From Clostridium bornimense (GTDB lineage: Bacteria > Bacillota > Clostridia > Clostridiales > Clostridiaceae), in the NCBI RefSeq assembly GCF_018917145.1, contig NZ_JAHLOD010000001.1, forward strand, positions 118,537 through 182,536: a DNA stretch of 64,000 bases. The letters are read 5' to 3'. Made by a program: the position numbers and the translations under genes. A model generated the notes under the pieces. It was not told the origin of the DNA and searched no databases. It worked only from the letters and a program-made list of their open reading frames with translations. Within the stretch, counting starts at the first letter, position 1. Each line of letters opens with the position of its first letter. Positions 1 through 8,227 of this stretch are shown here, one piece after another.

Positions 1-86
1 TTATTCATACTACTAGATTGAGCTACTAGACTTTTCTTATATGTTCGATATGTACTTAAAGACGCCATATTATGCATTAATCTCAT
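1..86 (-). CDS. Flagellin-like protein, N-terminal fragment cut by window edge
   Basis: Reading the minus strand from an ATG at 86 gives 28 codons to the window edge, starting MRLMHNMASLSTYRTYKKSL. The MRL-x-HNM-x-SL opening followed by an amphipathic stretch resembles the D0 segment of a clostridial flagellin sub-family that differs from the MIINHN-type flagellins at 24-26 kb. A weak GGTGGG stretch lies about 7 bases before the ATG. The gene lies downstream of the pseudaminic acid genes, a sensible place for another filament protein. Family assignment rests on this short start only; it could instead be a FlgL-like or minor filament protein. Confidence 0.6.
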   Translation of the reverse strand, partial: MRLMHNMASLSTYRTYKKSLVAQSSSMN

Positions 87-165
87 ATAATCACCCACCA
101 CTTTCAACATTTAAATAATCTATTTGATTTCATCACTTCATACTAAATTTAATATATATATTATA

Positions 166-192
166 TAGTCGATTTTTTCTCGTTTTTCTTTA
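166..192 (-). promoter_or_regulatory. Weak candidate sigma28 promoter for the left-edge flagellin-like gene
   Basis: On the minus strand TAAA (189-192) is followed after exactly 15 bases by ATCGACTA (166-173), compared with the consensus TAAA-N15-GCCGATAA. The spacing fits and the core CGA is kept, but only half of the -10 matches. It lies about 80 bases upstream of the flagellin-like start at 86. Confidence 0.3.
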
Positions 193-213
193 GCATCATT
201 TAGATATACTTAT

Positions 214-248
214 AAAAAAGATCTGTTGCATAATGCCACAGACCTTTT
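214..248 (-). terminator. Rho-independent terminator downstream of the 257-613 gene
   Basis: On the minus strand AAAGGTCTGT pairs with ACAGATCTTT around an 11-base loop and runs into a T tract. It directly follows the small gene ending at 257 and probably ends the pseI-to-pseC transcript before the flagellin-like gene. Confidence 0.7.
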
Positions 249-256
249 TCTATATA

Positions 257-613
257 TTATTTATTTCTTTGAACTGTTTCTAAAGAAGACTTTATACTAT
301 TTGTTCCTTCTAAAATCTCATACTCAAGAACGTCCCCTAAAAGATTATAGTCGCTATTTTCAAAAGCTTCTATAGCCAACTTTAATTTTGCATTTACATC
401 TTCTAAATCTACTTTACTAGTTTGAAGATCTTTTGTCCCTGCTGCAACATCTATAACCCATTGTATTGCATCTAATATCTCTAATAAAAGTTTAGATCCA
501 TCTGCTATTTTATCACTTCTAAAAAGTTCTGCACCATTTGATATAGCCTTTTCTAATCTATCACAATATTCAATAGCTTTATCTACTACTTCTACTAATT
601 CCTTGTTATCCAT
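257..613 (-). CDS. Small helical protein of unknown function in the flagellin glycosylation island
   Basis: A 118-residue acidic protein with no cysteine, no signal peptide and no membrane segment. The sequence looks almost entirely helical, with a region near residues 28-60 (LFRSDKIADGSKLLLEILDA) reminiscent of helical bundle proteins. A clear AGGAGG lies 8-9 bases before the ATG, 12 bases after pseC stops, so it should be the last gene of the pseI-SDR-pseC transcript; a terminator follows. I do not recognise the family. Its position between sugar genes and a flagellin-like gene, and its size, would suit a flagellar chaperone or assembly factor of the FliS/FliT type, but no specific motif supports that. 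Confidence 0.7.
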   Translation of the reverse strand: MDNKELVEVVDKAIEYCDRLEKAISNGAELFRSDKIADGSKLLLEILDAIQWVIDVAAGTKDLQTSKVDLEDVNAKLKLAIEAFENSDYNLLGDVLEYEILEGTNSIKSSLETVQRNK

Positions 614-625
614 AATAATATCCTC

Positions 626-1825
626 CTAAGCTTCTATACTATAGTATTTAAATATCTTATCTAATGCTTTAATTACTGATATCACATCATTTTTACTCAT
701 TGATACATGTAATGGTAACGTAATTATTCTTTCATAAAATTCTTCACATACTGGGCAAATTCCTCTTTTATATCCTAATTTTCTATAGTAAGGATGAAAA
801 TAAACAGGAATATAGTGAACATTTACTCCTATATTCTCTTTAATAAGTGCACTATATATTTCTCTTCTCGTACAATTAAGTCTTTCTAAATTTAATTTTA
901 TTACATATATATGTTCAGAGTTAAACCCACCTTCTGTATCCTCTAGTAAAGTTACATACTTATTATCTTTTAAAATCTCAGAATATAATGAAGATAATTC
1001 CTTTCTCTTATCAATAAAAACATCTAACTTCTTCATTTGAGATATACCTAATGCTGCATTAATATCAGGCATTCTATAATTATATCCTAAATCAACTTGT
1101 TCATAATACCATGGATCATCTTTATTTTCCATAAGTTCAATATTTCTAGTTATTCCATGAGATCTCATTTCAATAAGTTTTCTATAAAATTCAAAATTAT
1201 TAGTAGTTATTGCCCCTCCTTCACCTGTAGTAATATGTTTTACAGGATGAAAAGAAAATATCGTCATATCTGCATTATTACCAACATAACTATCTTTATA
1301 CTTAGCACCTATTGCATGAGCAGCATCTTCAACAACAATTAAATTATGTTTTTTTGCAACACTCATTATTTCATCTATTTTTACTGGATTACCTCTATAT
1401 GAAACCGCTATTATGGCTTTTGTCTTATCTGTTATTTTCTCTTCAATTTTGCTTACATCAATATTGCCTGTGTTTTCTTCAATATCAACAAATACCGGCG
1501 TAGCTCCCACATATAATATACAATTAGCTGAAGCAGCAAAAGTCATAGGTGTAACTAGTACTTCATCACCTTTACTTATTCCTGCCGCTAATACAGCACA
1601 ATGAAGAGCTGCTGTACCACTTGTTACCGCAACAGCATATTTCGCACCTACTTTTTTTGCTAAAGATTCTTCAAAATTCTTCACATAAGGTCCTGTAGTT
1701 AAATAATCACCTTTTAATACTTCTACAACTTTAGATATATCTTCTTCATCTATATATTGCCTTCCATACTGTAAAAATGTATCTCTAACTGGAGTTCCAC
1801 CATTAATAGCTAACTTTTCCCTCAT
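626..1825 (-). CDS. pseC: PLP-dependent sugar aminotransferase PseC (pseudaminic acid pathway)
   Basis: A 399-residue DegT/DnrJ/EryC1-family aminotransferase. PseC transfers an amino group from glutamate to C4 of the UDP-4-keto-6-deoxy-L-AltNAc made by PseB. The N-terminus (KLAINGGTPVR...YGRQYIDEED) is typical of the family; TSGTAALH (about 68-75) contributes to PLP phosphate binding, VVEDAAHA (about 164-171) carries the Asp that contacts the pyridine nitrogen, and SFHPVKH puts the Schiff-base lysine at K196. Length is normal. The ATG directly abuts the stop of the SDR gene upstream, so the two are translationally linked. Pseudaminic rather than legionaminic use is inferred from the adjacent PseI- and PseG-like genes. 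Confidence 0.88.
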   Translation of the reverse strand: MREKLAINGGTPVRDTFLQYGRQYIDEEDISKVVEVLKGDYLTTGPYVKNFEESLAKKVGAKYAVAVTSGTAALHCAVLAAGISKGDEVLVTPMTFAASANCILYVGATPVFVDIEENTGNIDVSKIEEKITDKTKAIIAVSYRGNPVKIDEIMSVAKKHNLIVVEDAAHAIGAKYKDSYVGNNADMTIFSFHPVKHITTGEGGAITTNNFEFYRKLIEMRSHGITRNIELMENKDDPWYYEQVDLGYNYRMPDINAALGISQMKKLDVFIDKRKELSSLYSEILKDNKYVTLLEDTEGGFNSEHIYVIKLNLERLNCTRREIYSALIKENIGVNVHYIPVYFHPYYRKLGYKRGICPVCEEFYERIITLPLHVSMSKNDVISVIKALDKIFKYYSIEA

Positions 1826-2824
1826 TCATCTCATACCTTTCAAAAATCTATAAGTCTCTTCTATACCTTCTTCTAAGGTATACTTAGGCGACCATCCCAT
1901 CAAGTTTTTAGCCTTTTCATAATTACATTTTAATTTCATAATTTCACTTTGAGGATGTATATGTTCTACATGATTTATATTAATCACATTTTTTGAAACA
2001 ATAGCTGCTAATTCATTAATAGTAACATCTCTACCAGTTCCTGCATTTATTATTTCCCCATTTGTATTATTATTATAACCTGCATTTACTACAAAATCAG
2101 CACAATCTTTTACATATAGAAGGTCTCTTGTTTGTTCTCCAGTTCCATATATATTTATATCTTTTTTATCTATAAGAGCATTAACAAAAATAGCTACAAC
2201 ACCACCTTCTCCACCAGTTTTTTGAAAAGGTCCATATGTGTTAAATGGTCTTATAACTGTTGTAGGCAATTTATATGCATTAAAATATGACAAAACCATA
2301 TTTTCTGCTGCTATCTTACTTCCTCCATAAGGTGATATTGGATTAGTTGGGTGAGCTTCATCTATTCCCTTGTCATCACATTTATCATAAACCATACAAG
2401 TACTCATAAATACAACTTTAGTATCATGAATTTCTTCATTTTCATCAATACTCCACTTTTCTCCAATCATTTTAGAATTTTTACCAAACATCTGCACTTT
2501 TGCTTTTTCTAAAATATTAAATGTTCCTACTGTATCATTATAAAAAGTAGTTCTAGGATCATCAATTGAGTCTTGTACATTTATTGATGCTGCAAGATGA
2601 TAAATTATATCGTACTTTTCTTCAAACAATTCATCTAATTTCTCCAAATCCTGTATGTCGCCTTTAATAAACTTAAATCTAGGATTTTTTTCAAACTCTT
2701 CTATATTAGATAATCTTCCATTACTTAAGTTATCAAAAGCTGTAACAAAATGATTTTCTTCTAGAAGCTTTTTCACTACCCATCTTCCAATAAATCCAGC
2801 TCCACCAGTAACTAATATATTCAT
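1826..2824 (-). CDS. Extended SDR NAD-dependent sugar epimerase/dehydratase
   Basis: A 332-residue extended short-chain dehydrogenase. GGAGFIG (7-13) is the dinucleotide fold; the active-site block is STCMVYD, then SPYGGSK with the Tyr-x3-Lys pair; RPFNTYGP (about 193-200) and EQTRDLLYVKD follow the pattern of UDP-glucose 4-epimerase relatives. True 4,6-dehydratases of this branch have Asp-Glu after the ST (STDEVYG); here it is Cys-Met, so epimerase activity is more likely than dehydration. It lies between pseI (16 bases) and pseC (no gap), with an AGGAG site before the ATG. The substrate cannot be told from sequence; a PseB-like dehydratase exists elsewhere in the island. Confidence 0.75.
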   Translation of the reverse strand: MNILVTGGAGFIGRWVVKKLLEENHFVTAFDNLSNGRLSNIEEFEKNPRFKFIKGDIQDLEKLDELFEEKYDIIYHLAASINVQDSIDDPRTTFYNDTVGTFNILEKAKVQMFGKNSKMIGEKWSIDENEEIHDTKVVFMSTCMVYDKCDDKGIDEAHPTNPISPYGGSKIAAENMVLSYFNAYKLPTTVIRPFNTYGPFQKTGGEGGVVAIFVNALIDKKDINIYGTGEQTRDLLYVKDCADFVVNAGYNNNTNGEIINAGTGRDVTINELAAIVSKNVININHVEHIHPQSEIMKLKCNYEKAKNLMGWSPKYTLEEGIEETYRFLKGMR

Positions 2825-2840
2825 ATGTAAAACTCCTCCA

Positions 2841-3887
2841 TTATTTAATTAGGTTCCAACTCATAGGAGTACCTTTCTTTATATCTATCTTTGCTTCCTT
2901 TCCAATTATATCATCAATATACTTAGTTTCCATACCAAAACCAGGTCTAATACTTCTAACGTTTTCTTCTGTGAATTTTTCTCCACCCTTAATATCTTTA
3001 ACTACAAAAAGAGATCTACTATGCTCTCTAGAACTTCTTTGCTTTTCTGTTAATTGGTATGTAACCTTTCCTAAAGCTTTTTCCATTTCTCTAATTCCAT
3101 CTACCATAGATTTAAACTCTTCTGGTTCCATAGAAAACTTAGAATCCGGACCTCCATCTTTTCTTCTAAGAGTAAGATGCTTTTCTACTATCTTGGCACC
3201 CAATGCTACAGCTCCTAAACTTATAGTATTACTCATTGTATGATCAGACAATCCGACTACTACATCAAAAGTTTCTTTCATATTTGGTATAACCTTCAAA
3301 TTTATATCTTCTAAAGGAGATGGATACGCAGAAGTACATTTTAGTAATGCAATATTGTTATTTCCAACTTTCCTACAAGCATTTACTGCTTCTTCAATAT
3401 CTTTTAAAGTCGCTATGCCTGTTGATATTATTACAGGTTTACCTTTTGATGCAATGTACTCAATAAATGGTATATCATTTATTTCAAAAGATGCTATCTT
3501 ATATGCTGGTACATCCATTTTTTCAAGAAAATCTACAGAAGTATAATCAAATGGTGATGAAAAACATATAAGACCTTCTTCTTCTGCAATTTTCTTTAAT
3601 TTAGGTTGCCAATCCCATGGAGTATATGCTCCTTGATATAACTTATGAAGTGTAGTACCATCCCATATAGTGCCTTGTTTTATTTGAAAATACTCGTTAT
3701 CGCAATCTAATGTTATGGTATCAGGAGTATATGTTTGTAACTTTATCGCATCTGCGCCCGCCCATTTTGCTGCTTTTATAATTTCTACAGCTCTATCAAA
3801 ATCCTGATTATGATTAGCAGAAAGTTCTGCAATAACAAAAGTTCTATCTCCACCTATCTCTTTATTATCTATGTAAAAACTATTCAT
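2841..3887 (-). CDS. pseI: Pseudaminic acid synthase PseI (NeuB family)
   Basis: A 348-residue NeuB-family enzyme: condenses PEP with 2,4-diacetamido-2,4,6-trideoxy-L-altrose to give pseudaminic acid, a nine-carbon sugar. IAELSANHNQ (20-29) starts the TIM barrel, followed by AGADAIKLQTYTPDT with the conserved Lys-Gln, and GTIWDGTTLHKLYQ-AYTPWDWQ, a wording typical of PseI rather than NeuB or LegI. The C-terminal SAF domain (about 288-348) contains RSLFVVKDIKGGE and the IRPGFG motif. A GGAGGGG site precedes the ATG. It is the first gene of the pseI-SDR-pseC-small ORF group, separated from pseG by a terminator-like hairpin, so it may have its own promoter. Confidence 0.92.
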   Translation of the reverse strand: MNSFYIDNKEIGGDRTFVIAELSANHNQDFDRAVEIIKAAKWAGADAIKLQTYTPDTITLDCDNEYFQIKQGTIWDGTTLHKLYQGAYTPWDWQPKLKKIAEEEGLICFSSPFDYTSVDFLEKMDVPAYKIASFEINDIPFIEYIASKGKPVIISTGIATLKDIEEAVNACRKVGNNNIALLKCTSAYPSPLEDINLKVIPNMKETFDVVVGLSDHTMSNTISLGAVALGAKIVEKHLTLRRKDGGPDSKFSMEPEEFKSMVDGIREMEKALGKVTYQLTEKQRSSREHSRSLFVVKDIKGGEKFTEENVRSIRPGFGMETKYIDDIIGKEAKIDIKKGTPMSWNLIK

Positions 3888-3973
3888 TGATACCCCTCCA
3901 TACTTATTCTATAACTATTATCGTAATATAATATTTATCCTTGAAACAACTTTTTCTAATTAACAAATAAAAA

Positions 3974-4010
3974 GGATATTATAAGACATAAATTTTATCT
4001 TATAATATCC
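3974..4010 (-). terminator. Inverted repeat at the end of pseG, probable terminator
   Basis: A perfect 13-bp stem (3974-3986 with 3998-4010) with an 11-base loop. The pseG stop codon (4000-4002) sits inside the stem. On the minus strand the hairpin is followed by TTTTTATTTG, a U-rich tail. It separates the glycosyltransferase part of the island from pseI. Confidence 0.7.
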
Positions 4011-4959
4011 CCATTATTTCGCTAATAACTCTTTTATAACCGTTACCATCTATAATACTTTTACCTTTATTACTAAAAAAACATCTCTTTTCATAATCTA
4101 AACTCACGATATTCTTTTTTATATTATTAATATCAGAACTTAATATAATATTATTTTCAGATAAATATTTTCCTAGATTTACTTGATTTTCTGCTAATGT
4201 AATCCCTATAATTGGCAACCCTAACTTTAACCCTTCGTAAATAGTGCTTCCACATCCACATATAAGTATATCACTTTTTTTCATAACATCACTGATTATA
4301 GAATTCTTATGTATAACAACTTTATTACTTTCATATTTTTTTAATGATTGTTCATGGCGAAAAGCTTGTCCTATAATAATATGTATAGTAAATTCTTCAT
4401 CTATTAACTGTTTTATTATTATTTCAGTTAAATTTCTATCATCACTTCCACCTAAAGTTATCATTATATTTTTCACATCACTATTTACTTCTATCGGTGT
4501 TTTCATCCTAAACTCTTCTCTAAGCAAAGTATAATCATTTCCAAGTAATAACTTAGTACCACTATTACATTTATATTTTAACTCTTTTGCATAGGCATTT
4601 TGATTTAATACTATATTTCCATAGTAAAAATCTAAAGTGCAATTATCATCAAATAAAATAACCTTATTCTGTGTTTCTAATGTTTTATAATACTCCGTAT
4701 TCAAATTATATTTATCAACAATTATAATAGAATCTATTATTGTAAATATATCTTCTTCTTTTGAAATTACTTTGACTTTAAACCCTCTATTTTTTATAAA
4801 CTCTATTCCATGTATGTTATTTTTATCATCTAAACATACATACGTTATCTTATATTTCTTTTTTAATTCATTTGCAAGGATCATCGTCCTCATTATGTGA
4901 CCCATTCCTATTGATGATCCACCATCTGCTCTAATATAAATAACTTTTTTCTTCATCAT
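4000..4959 (-). CDS. pseG: UDP-sugar hydrolase PseG (pseudaminic acid pathway)
   Basis: A 319-residue GT-B-fold nucleotidase of the PseG family, which releases UDP from UDP-2,4-diacetamido-2,4,6-trideoxy-L-altrose before PseI acts. The N-terminus YIRADGGSSIGMGHIMRTM (residues 7-25) is the family hallmark; the His in GMGH is the proposed catalytic residue. The C-terminal half shows ITLGGSDDRN and CGCGSTIYEGLKLGLPII, the nucleotide-binding region shared with MurG-like enzymes. Length is slightly under the typical 330-360. The gene ends inside a terminator hairpin. PseH (the N-acetyltransferase step before PseG) is not found in the window and no acetyltransferase domain is fused here. Confidence 0.88.
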   Translation of the reverse strand: MMKKKVIYIRADGGSSIGMGHIMRTMILANELKKKYKITYVCLDDKNNIHGIEFIKNRGFKVKVISKEEDIFTIIDSIIIVDKYNLNTEYYKTLETQNKVILFDDNCTLDFYYGNIVLNQNAYAKELKYKCNSGTKLLLGNDYTLLREEFRMKTPIEVNSDVKNIMITLGGSDDRNLTEIIIKQLIDEEFTIHIIIGQAFRHEQSLKKYESNKVVIHKNSIISDVMKKSDILICGCGSTIYEGLKLGLPIIGITLAENQVNLGKYLSENNIILSSDINNIKKNIVSLDYEKRCFFSNKGKSIIDGNGYKRVISEIMGIL

Positions 4960-4996
4960 TTTTAATCACCTGAAGTTCTACCTAAATTGTATATGA

Positions 4997-5845
4997 TTAA
5001 TTATTAATTATTTTATTTAAATCAATATAGTCGAATGAACAATTCAGAACAAAATCACTAAACTTACTTATATTTTTATTTCTTGCAATTTCTTTCCACT
5101 CGGTAAAAGAATATACATTATTACTTTTGTACTCTATATCCGTTATTATCAACTTTTTTTCAAAACTACTAGCTAATATAGTTTCAATAATATTCTTATT
5201 ACTAGTTGTACATTCCAATAATATATTGTCTTTATTAATTTTTAATGTCCTTGAAATAAACTTTTCATACGCCTCATCACAAGTTTTATAATGAATAAAT
5301 TGAAGTTTAATATCTTTAAGTGTTCCTACAGGATATCCTAACTTCTCATCAAATATAACTTCTAATGAATTAACATTATCCATATATTCATTAAAATTTG
5401 AAACTAGTTTCTTATAATCATTATCTTCAACTGATAACCAAATAAATGGTGAATTATATTGAATTCCTAATGTTTTATATAAATATGCCCCCCAACAATG
5501 ATTGGATATAATTGTAATATCATTCCCTATAATATTACGGTTTTCTTTTATTTTTAATAAATTTAATATATTATGATATCCAAAGTAATTTATAATCTTA
5601 TTTTCATCAATATTTTTTTGTAGCAATAATTTTCTTATTTCACTAGAATATTCACTACAAATAATTATATAATCATATTCTATATTCATTTCTGTTACTT
5701 GTTCTATATTCTTTACAATGTACCCATCAATATATTTCCCAACTTGATATGTATCAACTAATGCTACTATATCTATAAGTGAGCTATTAATTTCTTTAAA
5801 TTTTTGATATGAACTCCCAACTCCATATAAAACAACTTTTAACAT
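4997..5845 (-). CDS. Rossmann module fused to a DUF1919 domain
   Basis: About 282 residues. I chose the ATG at 5845 because the Rossmann strand begins at once (MLKVVLYGVGSS) and a GGATGG site is 7 bases away; an ATG five codons earlier is possible. Residues 1-95 form a small nucleotide-binding-like module (GVGSS, DIVALVDT, YDYIIICS). Residues about 105-280 match DUF1919: ISNHCWGAYLYKTLGI-YNSPFIWL followed by a Y-x-KLVSNF segment. DUF1919 proteins are found in capsule and glycan loci and their activity is, to my knowledge, not settled. It is the last gene of the glycosyltransferase stretch before pseG. A sugar-modifying or transferase role is inference from context only. Confidence 0.72.
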   Translation of the reverse strand: MLKVVLYGVGSSYQKFKEINSSLIDIVALVDTYQVGKYIDGYIVKNIEQVTEMNIEYDYIIICSEYSSEIRKLLLQKNIDENKIINYFGYHNILNLLKIKENRNIIGNDITIISNHCWGAYLYKTLGIQYNSPFIWLSVEDNDYKKLVSNFNEYMDNVNSLEVIFDEKLGYPVGTLKDIKLQFIHYKTCDEAYEKFISRTLKINKDNILLECTTSNKNIIETILASSFEKKLIITDIEYKSNNVYSFTEWKEIARNKNISKFSDFVLNCSFDYIDLNKIINN

Positions 5846-5975
5846 AACTATACCATCCATAAAAACTTATATTAATATATTTCAATACTTTCACTTTAAT
5901 ATACTTACATATATTTTTTATACAAAATATATAATAATCTACATTTATCATATAAAAGACTTTAAATAACTATAT

Positions 5976-7112
5976 TCATTTATTCGTACTATAATGTGTT
6001 AGAATCTTTCTTAATATTCTTTCCGTTATCTTAGGCTCTTTTACATTACTTATATTATATGATGCATCCATATAACTTTTATTTAAATTTAAGGCTTTTT
6101 CAAAGTATATTACCGCTTCGTCATATTGAAGCATTAAAGATTTACAACATCCAATATTGTTTAAACTAGCTATATCTTGAGGATTCAATTCAAGGGCTTT
6201 TTTAAACTTTATTTCTGCATCTTTTATATCATTTTTTTTATACAAAATTATACCTTGGAGAAAATATTTTCTATAATCTTCAACTCTAACTTTTTGTAAT
6301 ACTTCATACGCATTATCCAACTTATTTAATTTCATTAACACAGTAACAAAATCTATATAGTTTTCATATTCATCTTTTTCTCTAATCATAATTTTGTCGA
6401 AAATAAATTTAATATTATATTTATTATATATAGATTGTTCATCTTTTAAAAAACCTACTATGTCTCTAGATGTGTTATTACTATGTCTTCTAATAAATAC
6501 TTCTGTATTCTTATCAAAAATACATTCTCCAATCATAGATAACTTCAACCATAAATCCCAATCTTGAGAATACTTTAAATCATCATCAAAACCATTAACT
6601 TGTACTAGCTTTTCTTTATTTATTAAAACCCCTGTCGTTGATAATATAGGATTTCTTACAAAAAGATCTCCTGTAAAATTAGTACATATATCTTTATAGT
6701 AATTAATCTTATCAGAAATACTGTTTCCTTCATTATCTATTTGTACAAAACTTGGAAATATAAATGAAATATCTTTATATTGTTTTACACTAATAATCTT
6801 ACTATAGTTTTTAACTAAATTTTTATCTAACATGTCATCATGATCTACAAAAAGTATCCATCTATTCTTAACTTTATTTATAGCAAAATTTCTTGCTGCT
6901 GATGGTCCTATATTTTTATCTAAAAAAAATAACTTTATACTTTTATATTTTTCCGCCATTTCAGAAACTATTTTTTTTGATTTATCTGCACTTTTATCAT
7001 CAATAATAACTATTTCATCAAACTTTTCACTTTGATTTAATAAACTCTTCATTGTATCTATGATAAACTTTTCTGAATTATACATAGTAATTACTGCACT
7101 TATTTTTTCCAT
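5976..7112 (-). CDS. Family 2 glycosyltransferase with C-terminal TPR repeats
   Basis: 378 residues. The N-terminal GT-A domain (about 4-230) shows SAVITMYNSEKFI, EIVIIDDKSADKS, GPSAARNFAI and the metal-binding VDHDD near residue 94. The C-terminal part (about 270-360) holds tetratricopeptide repeats, e.g. DAEIKFKKALELNPQDIASL followed by DEAVIYFEKALNLNKSYMDA. Unlike its neighbours it carries TPRs instead of the Rossmann module. It probably adds one sugar of the flagellar glycan in the cytosol, the TPRs offering a docking surface for flagellin or another transferase (inference). No membrane segment. Confidence 0.82.
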   Translation of the reverse strand: MEKISAVITMYNSEKFIIDTMKSLLNQSEKFDEIVIIDDKSADKSKKIVSEMAEKYKSIKLFFLDKNIGPSAARNFAINKVKNRWILFVDHDDMLDKNLVKNYSKIISVKQYKDISFIFPSFVQIDNEGNSISDKINYYKDICTNFTGDLFVRNPILSTTGVLINKEKLVQVNGFDDDLKYSQDWDLWLKLSMIGECIFDKNTEVFIRRHSNNTSRDIVGFLKDEQSIYNKYNIKFIFDKIMIREKDEYENYIDFVTVLMKLNKLDNAYEVLQKVRVEDYRKYFLQGIILYKKNDIKDAEIKFKKALELNPQDIASLNNIGCCKSLMLQYDEAVIYFEKALNLNKSYMDASYNISNVKEPKITERILRKILTHYSTNK

Positions 7113-7147
7113 ATTATAACCTTACCCCTAATCTCTTTTGCTACAAT

Positions 7148-8215
7148 TCACTTTTTTACAACTTCCAAAATATTTGGCGTACATATGAAAAAATGTTCAT
7201 ATTCTTTAAATCCACTTCTTTCGAGGCATCTTGCAATATCAAAGTAATTGGCATAACTAAATATTAGTATAAATATATTATTTATATCTTCTTTTACTAA
7301 TACATCTGGTGATAATACAAGCTTACCTTCTATCTTTGTGTTTTGAATAGATTTATTTGAATCTACTAAATAAACAATATTGTTTTTTATATAATCTGTA
7401 GAATTTATATAACAATCACCAGTTCCCCAACCAATAAGCTTTTTATCAATAATCCACTGATGATTCCACTTCTGTTGAAAATATTCACTACACTCTTCTA
7501 TTGTCGCTCGTCTTATATCTCTTCTTAAAACATCACTTATCTTACCTGATGTAGTAACCCCACCACTTCTATACTTTATTAGCTTTCTATCATAAAATCC
7601 AATATTACAGCCTCTTTTTGTAAGACTTAAATATCGAGGATAATCTTCTAGATAACAATAACTCTCATCTAAGTATCCATATTTATCTATCAATTTTTTA
7701 GAAAAAGGTGTATTAGACCCTGAAATAAAAGATCCTTTACATAAACTTTCATATAAAATTTTTACATCTTTTTTCTTTAATATTTCTACTTCATTATCTC
7801 TAGGTAATGTTTTTATATACTCATTTAAATCACTATTATAAACATCTTTATATCCTGTAAAAATTAATTCTCCAGTTTCTCTAAAATAATTTACAACATC
7901 TTTTATTACGTTTTTATCATATAATACATCATCTATAGCTAAATAAAAAATATAATCTCCTTCACTTAACTTAATAGTTTTATTATAATTTTTTACTATA
8001 CCCAGATTATATTCATTGATATTAATGGTGATTTTTTTTATATTATTTGACATATTAGAATATATATAATTATAGATTTCATCCCTAGGAAAATCTAAAC
8101 TCCCATCGTCACTTATTACAATTTCTATATCGCTATATGTTTGACATAATATAGAGTCTATACATTCTTTATAATATTTAAAATTATTATAACAAAGTAT
8201 AATTACACTTATCAT
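7148..8215 (-). CDS. Family 2 glycosyltransferase with C-terminal Rossmann module
   Basis: 355 residues. The GT-A domain opens SVIILCYNNFKYYKECIDS and carries IEIVISDDGS; AIDDV near residue 95 stands at the usual DxD position. SFISGSNTPFSKKL and YLEDYP (about 195) match the acceptor and catalytic region of GT2 enzymes. Residues about 260-350 are a second domain: KKLIGWGTGDCY, VYLVDSN, KLVLSPDVL, IFILIFSYANYFDIA. The same module is found in five other proteins of the island. A GAGGT site lies 9 bases before the ATG. Acceptor and donor are unknown. Confidence 0.82.
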   Translation of the reverse strand: MISVIILCYNNFKYYKECIDSILCQTYSDIEIVISDDGSLDFPRDEIYNYIYSNMSNNIKKITININEYNLGIVKNYNKTIKLSEGDYIFYLAIDDVLYDKNVIKDVVNYFRETGELIFTGYKDVYNSDLNEYIKTLPRDNEVEILKKKDVKILYESLCKGSFISGSNTPFSKKLIDKYGYLDESYCYLEDYPRYLSLTKRGCNIGFYDRKLIKYRSGGVTTSGKISDVLRRDIRRATIEECSEYFQQKWNHQWIIDKKLIGWGTGDCYINSTDYIKNNIVYLVDSNKSIQNTKIEGKLVLSPDVLVKEDINNIFILIFSYANYFDIARCLERSGFKEYEHFFICTPNILEVVKK

Positions 8216-8227
8216 CTACAAAATACC

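Noticed and set aside
1097..1604. Several plus-strand open frames opposite pseC
   Set aside because: They lie antisense to a clear aminotransferase, are low-complexity and lack ribosome sites.
3888..3973. A sigma28 promoter before pseI (TAAA...CGATAA)
   Set aside because: The two elements are separated by only about 8-10 bases rather than 15.
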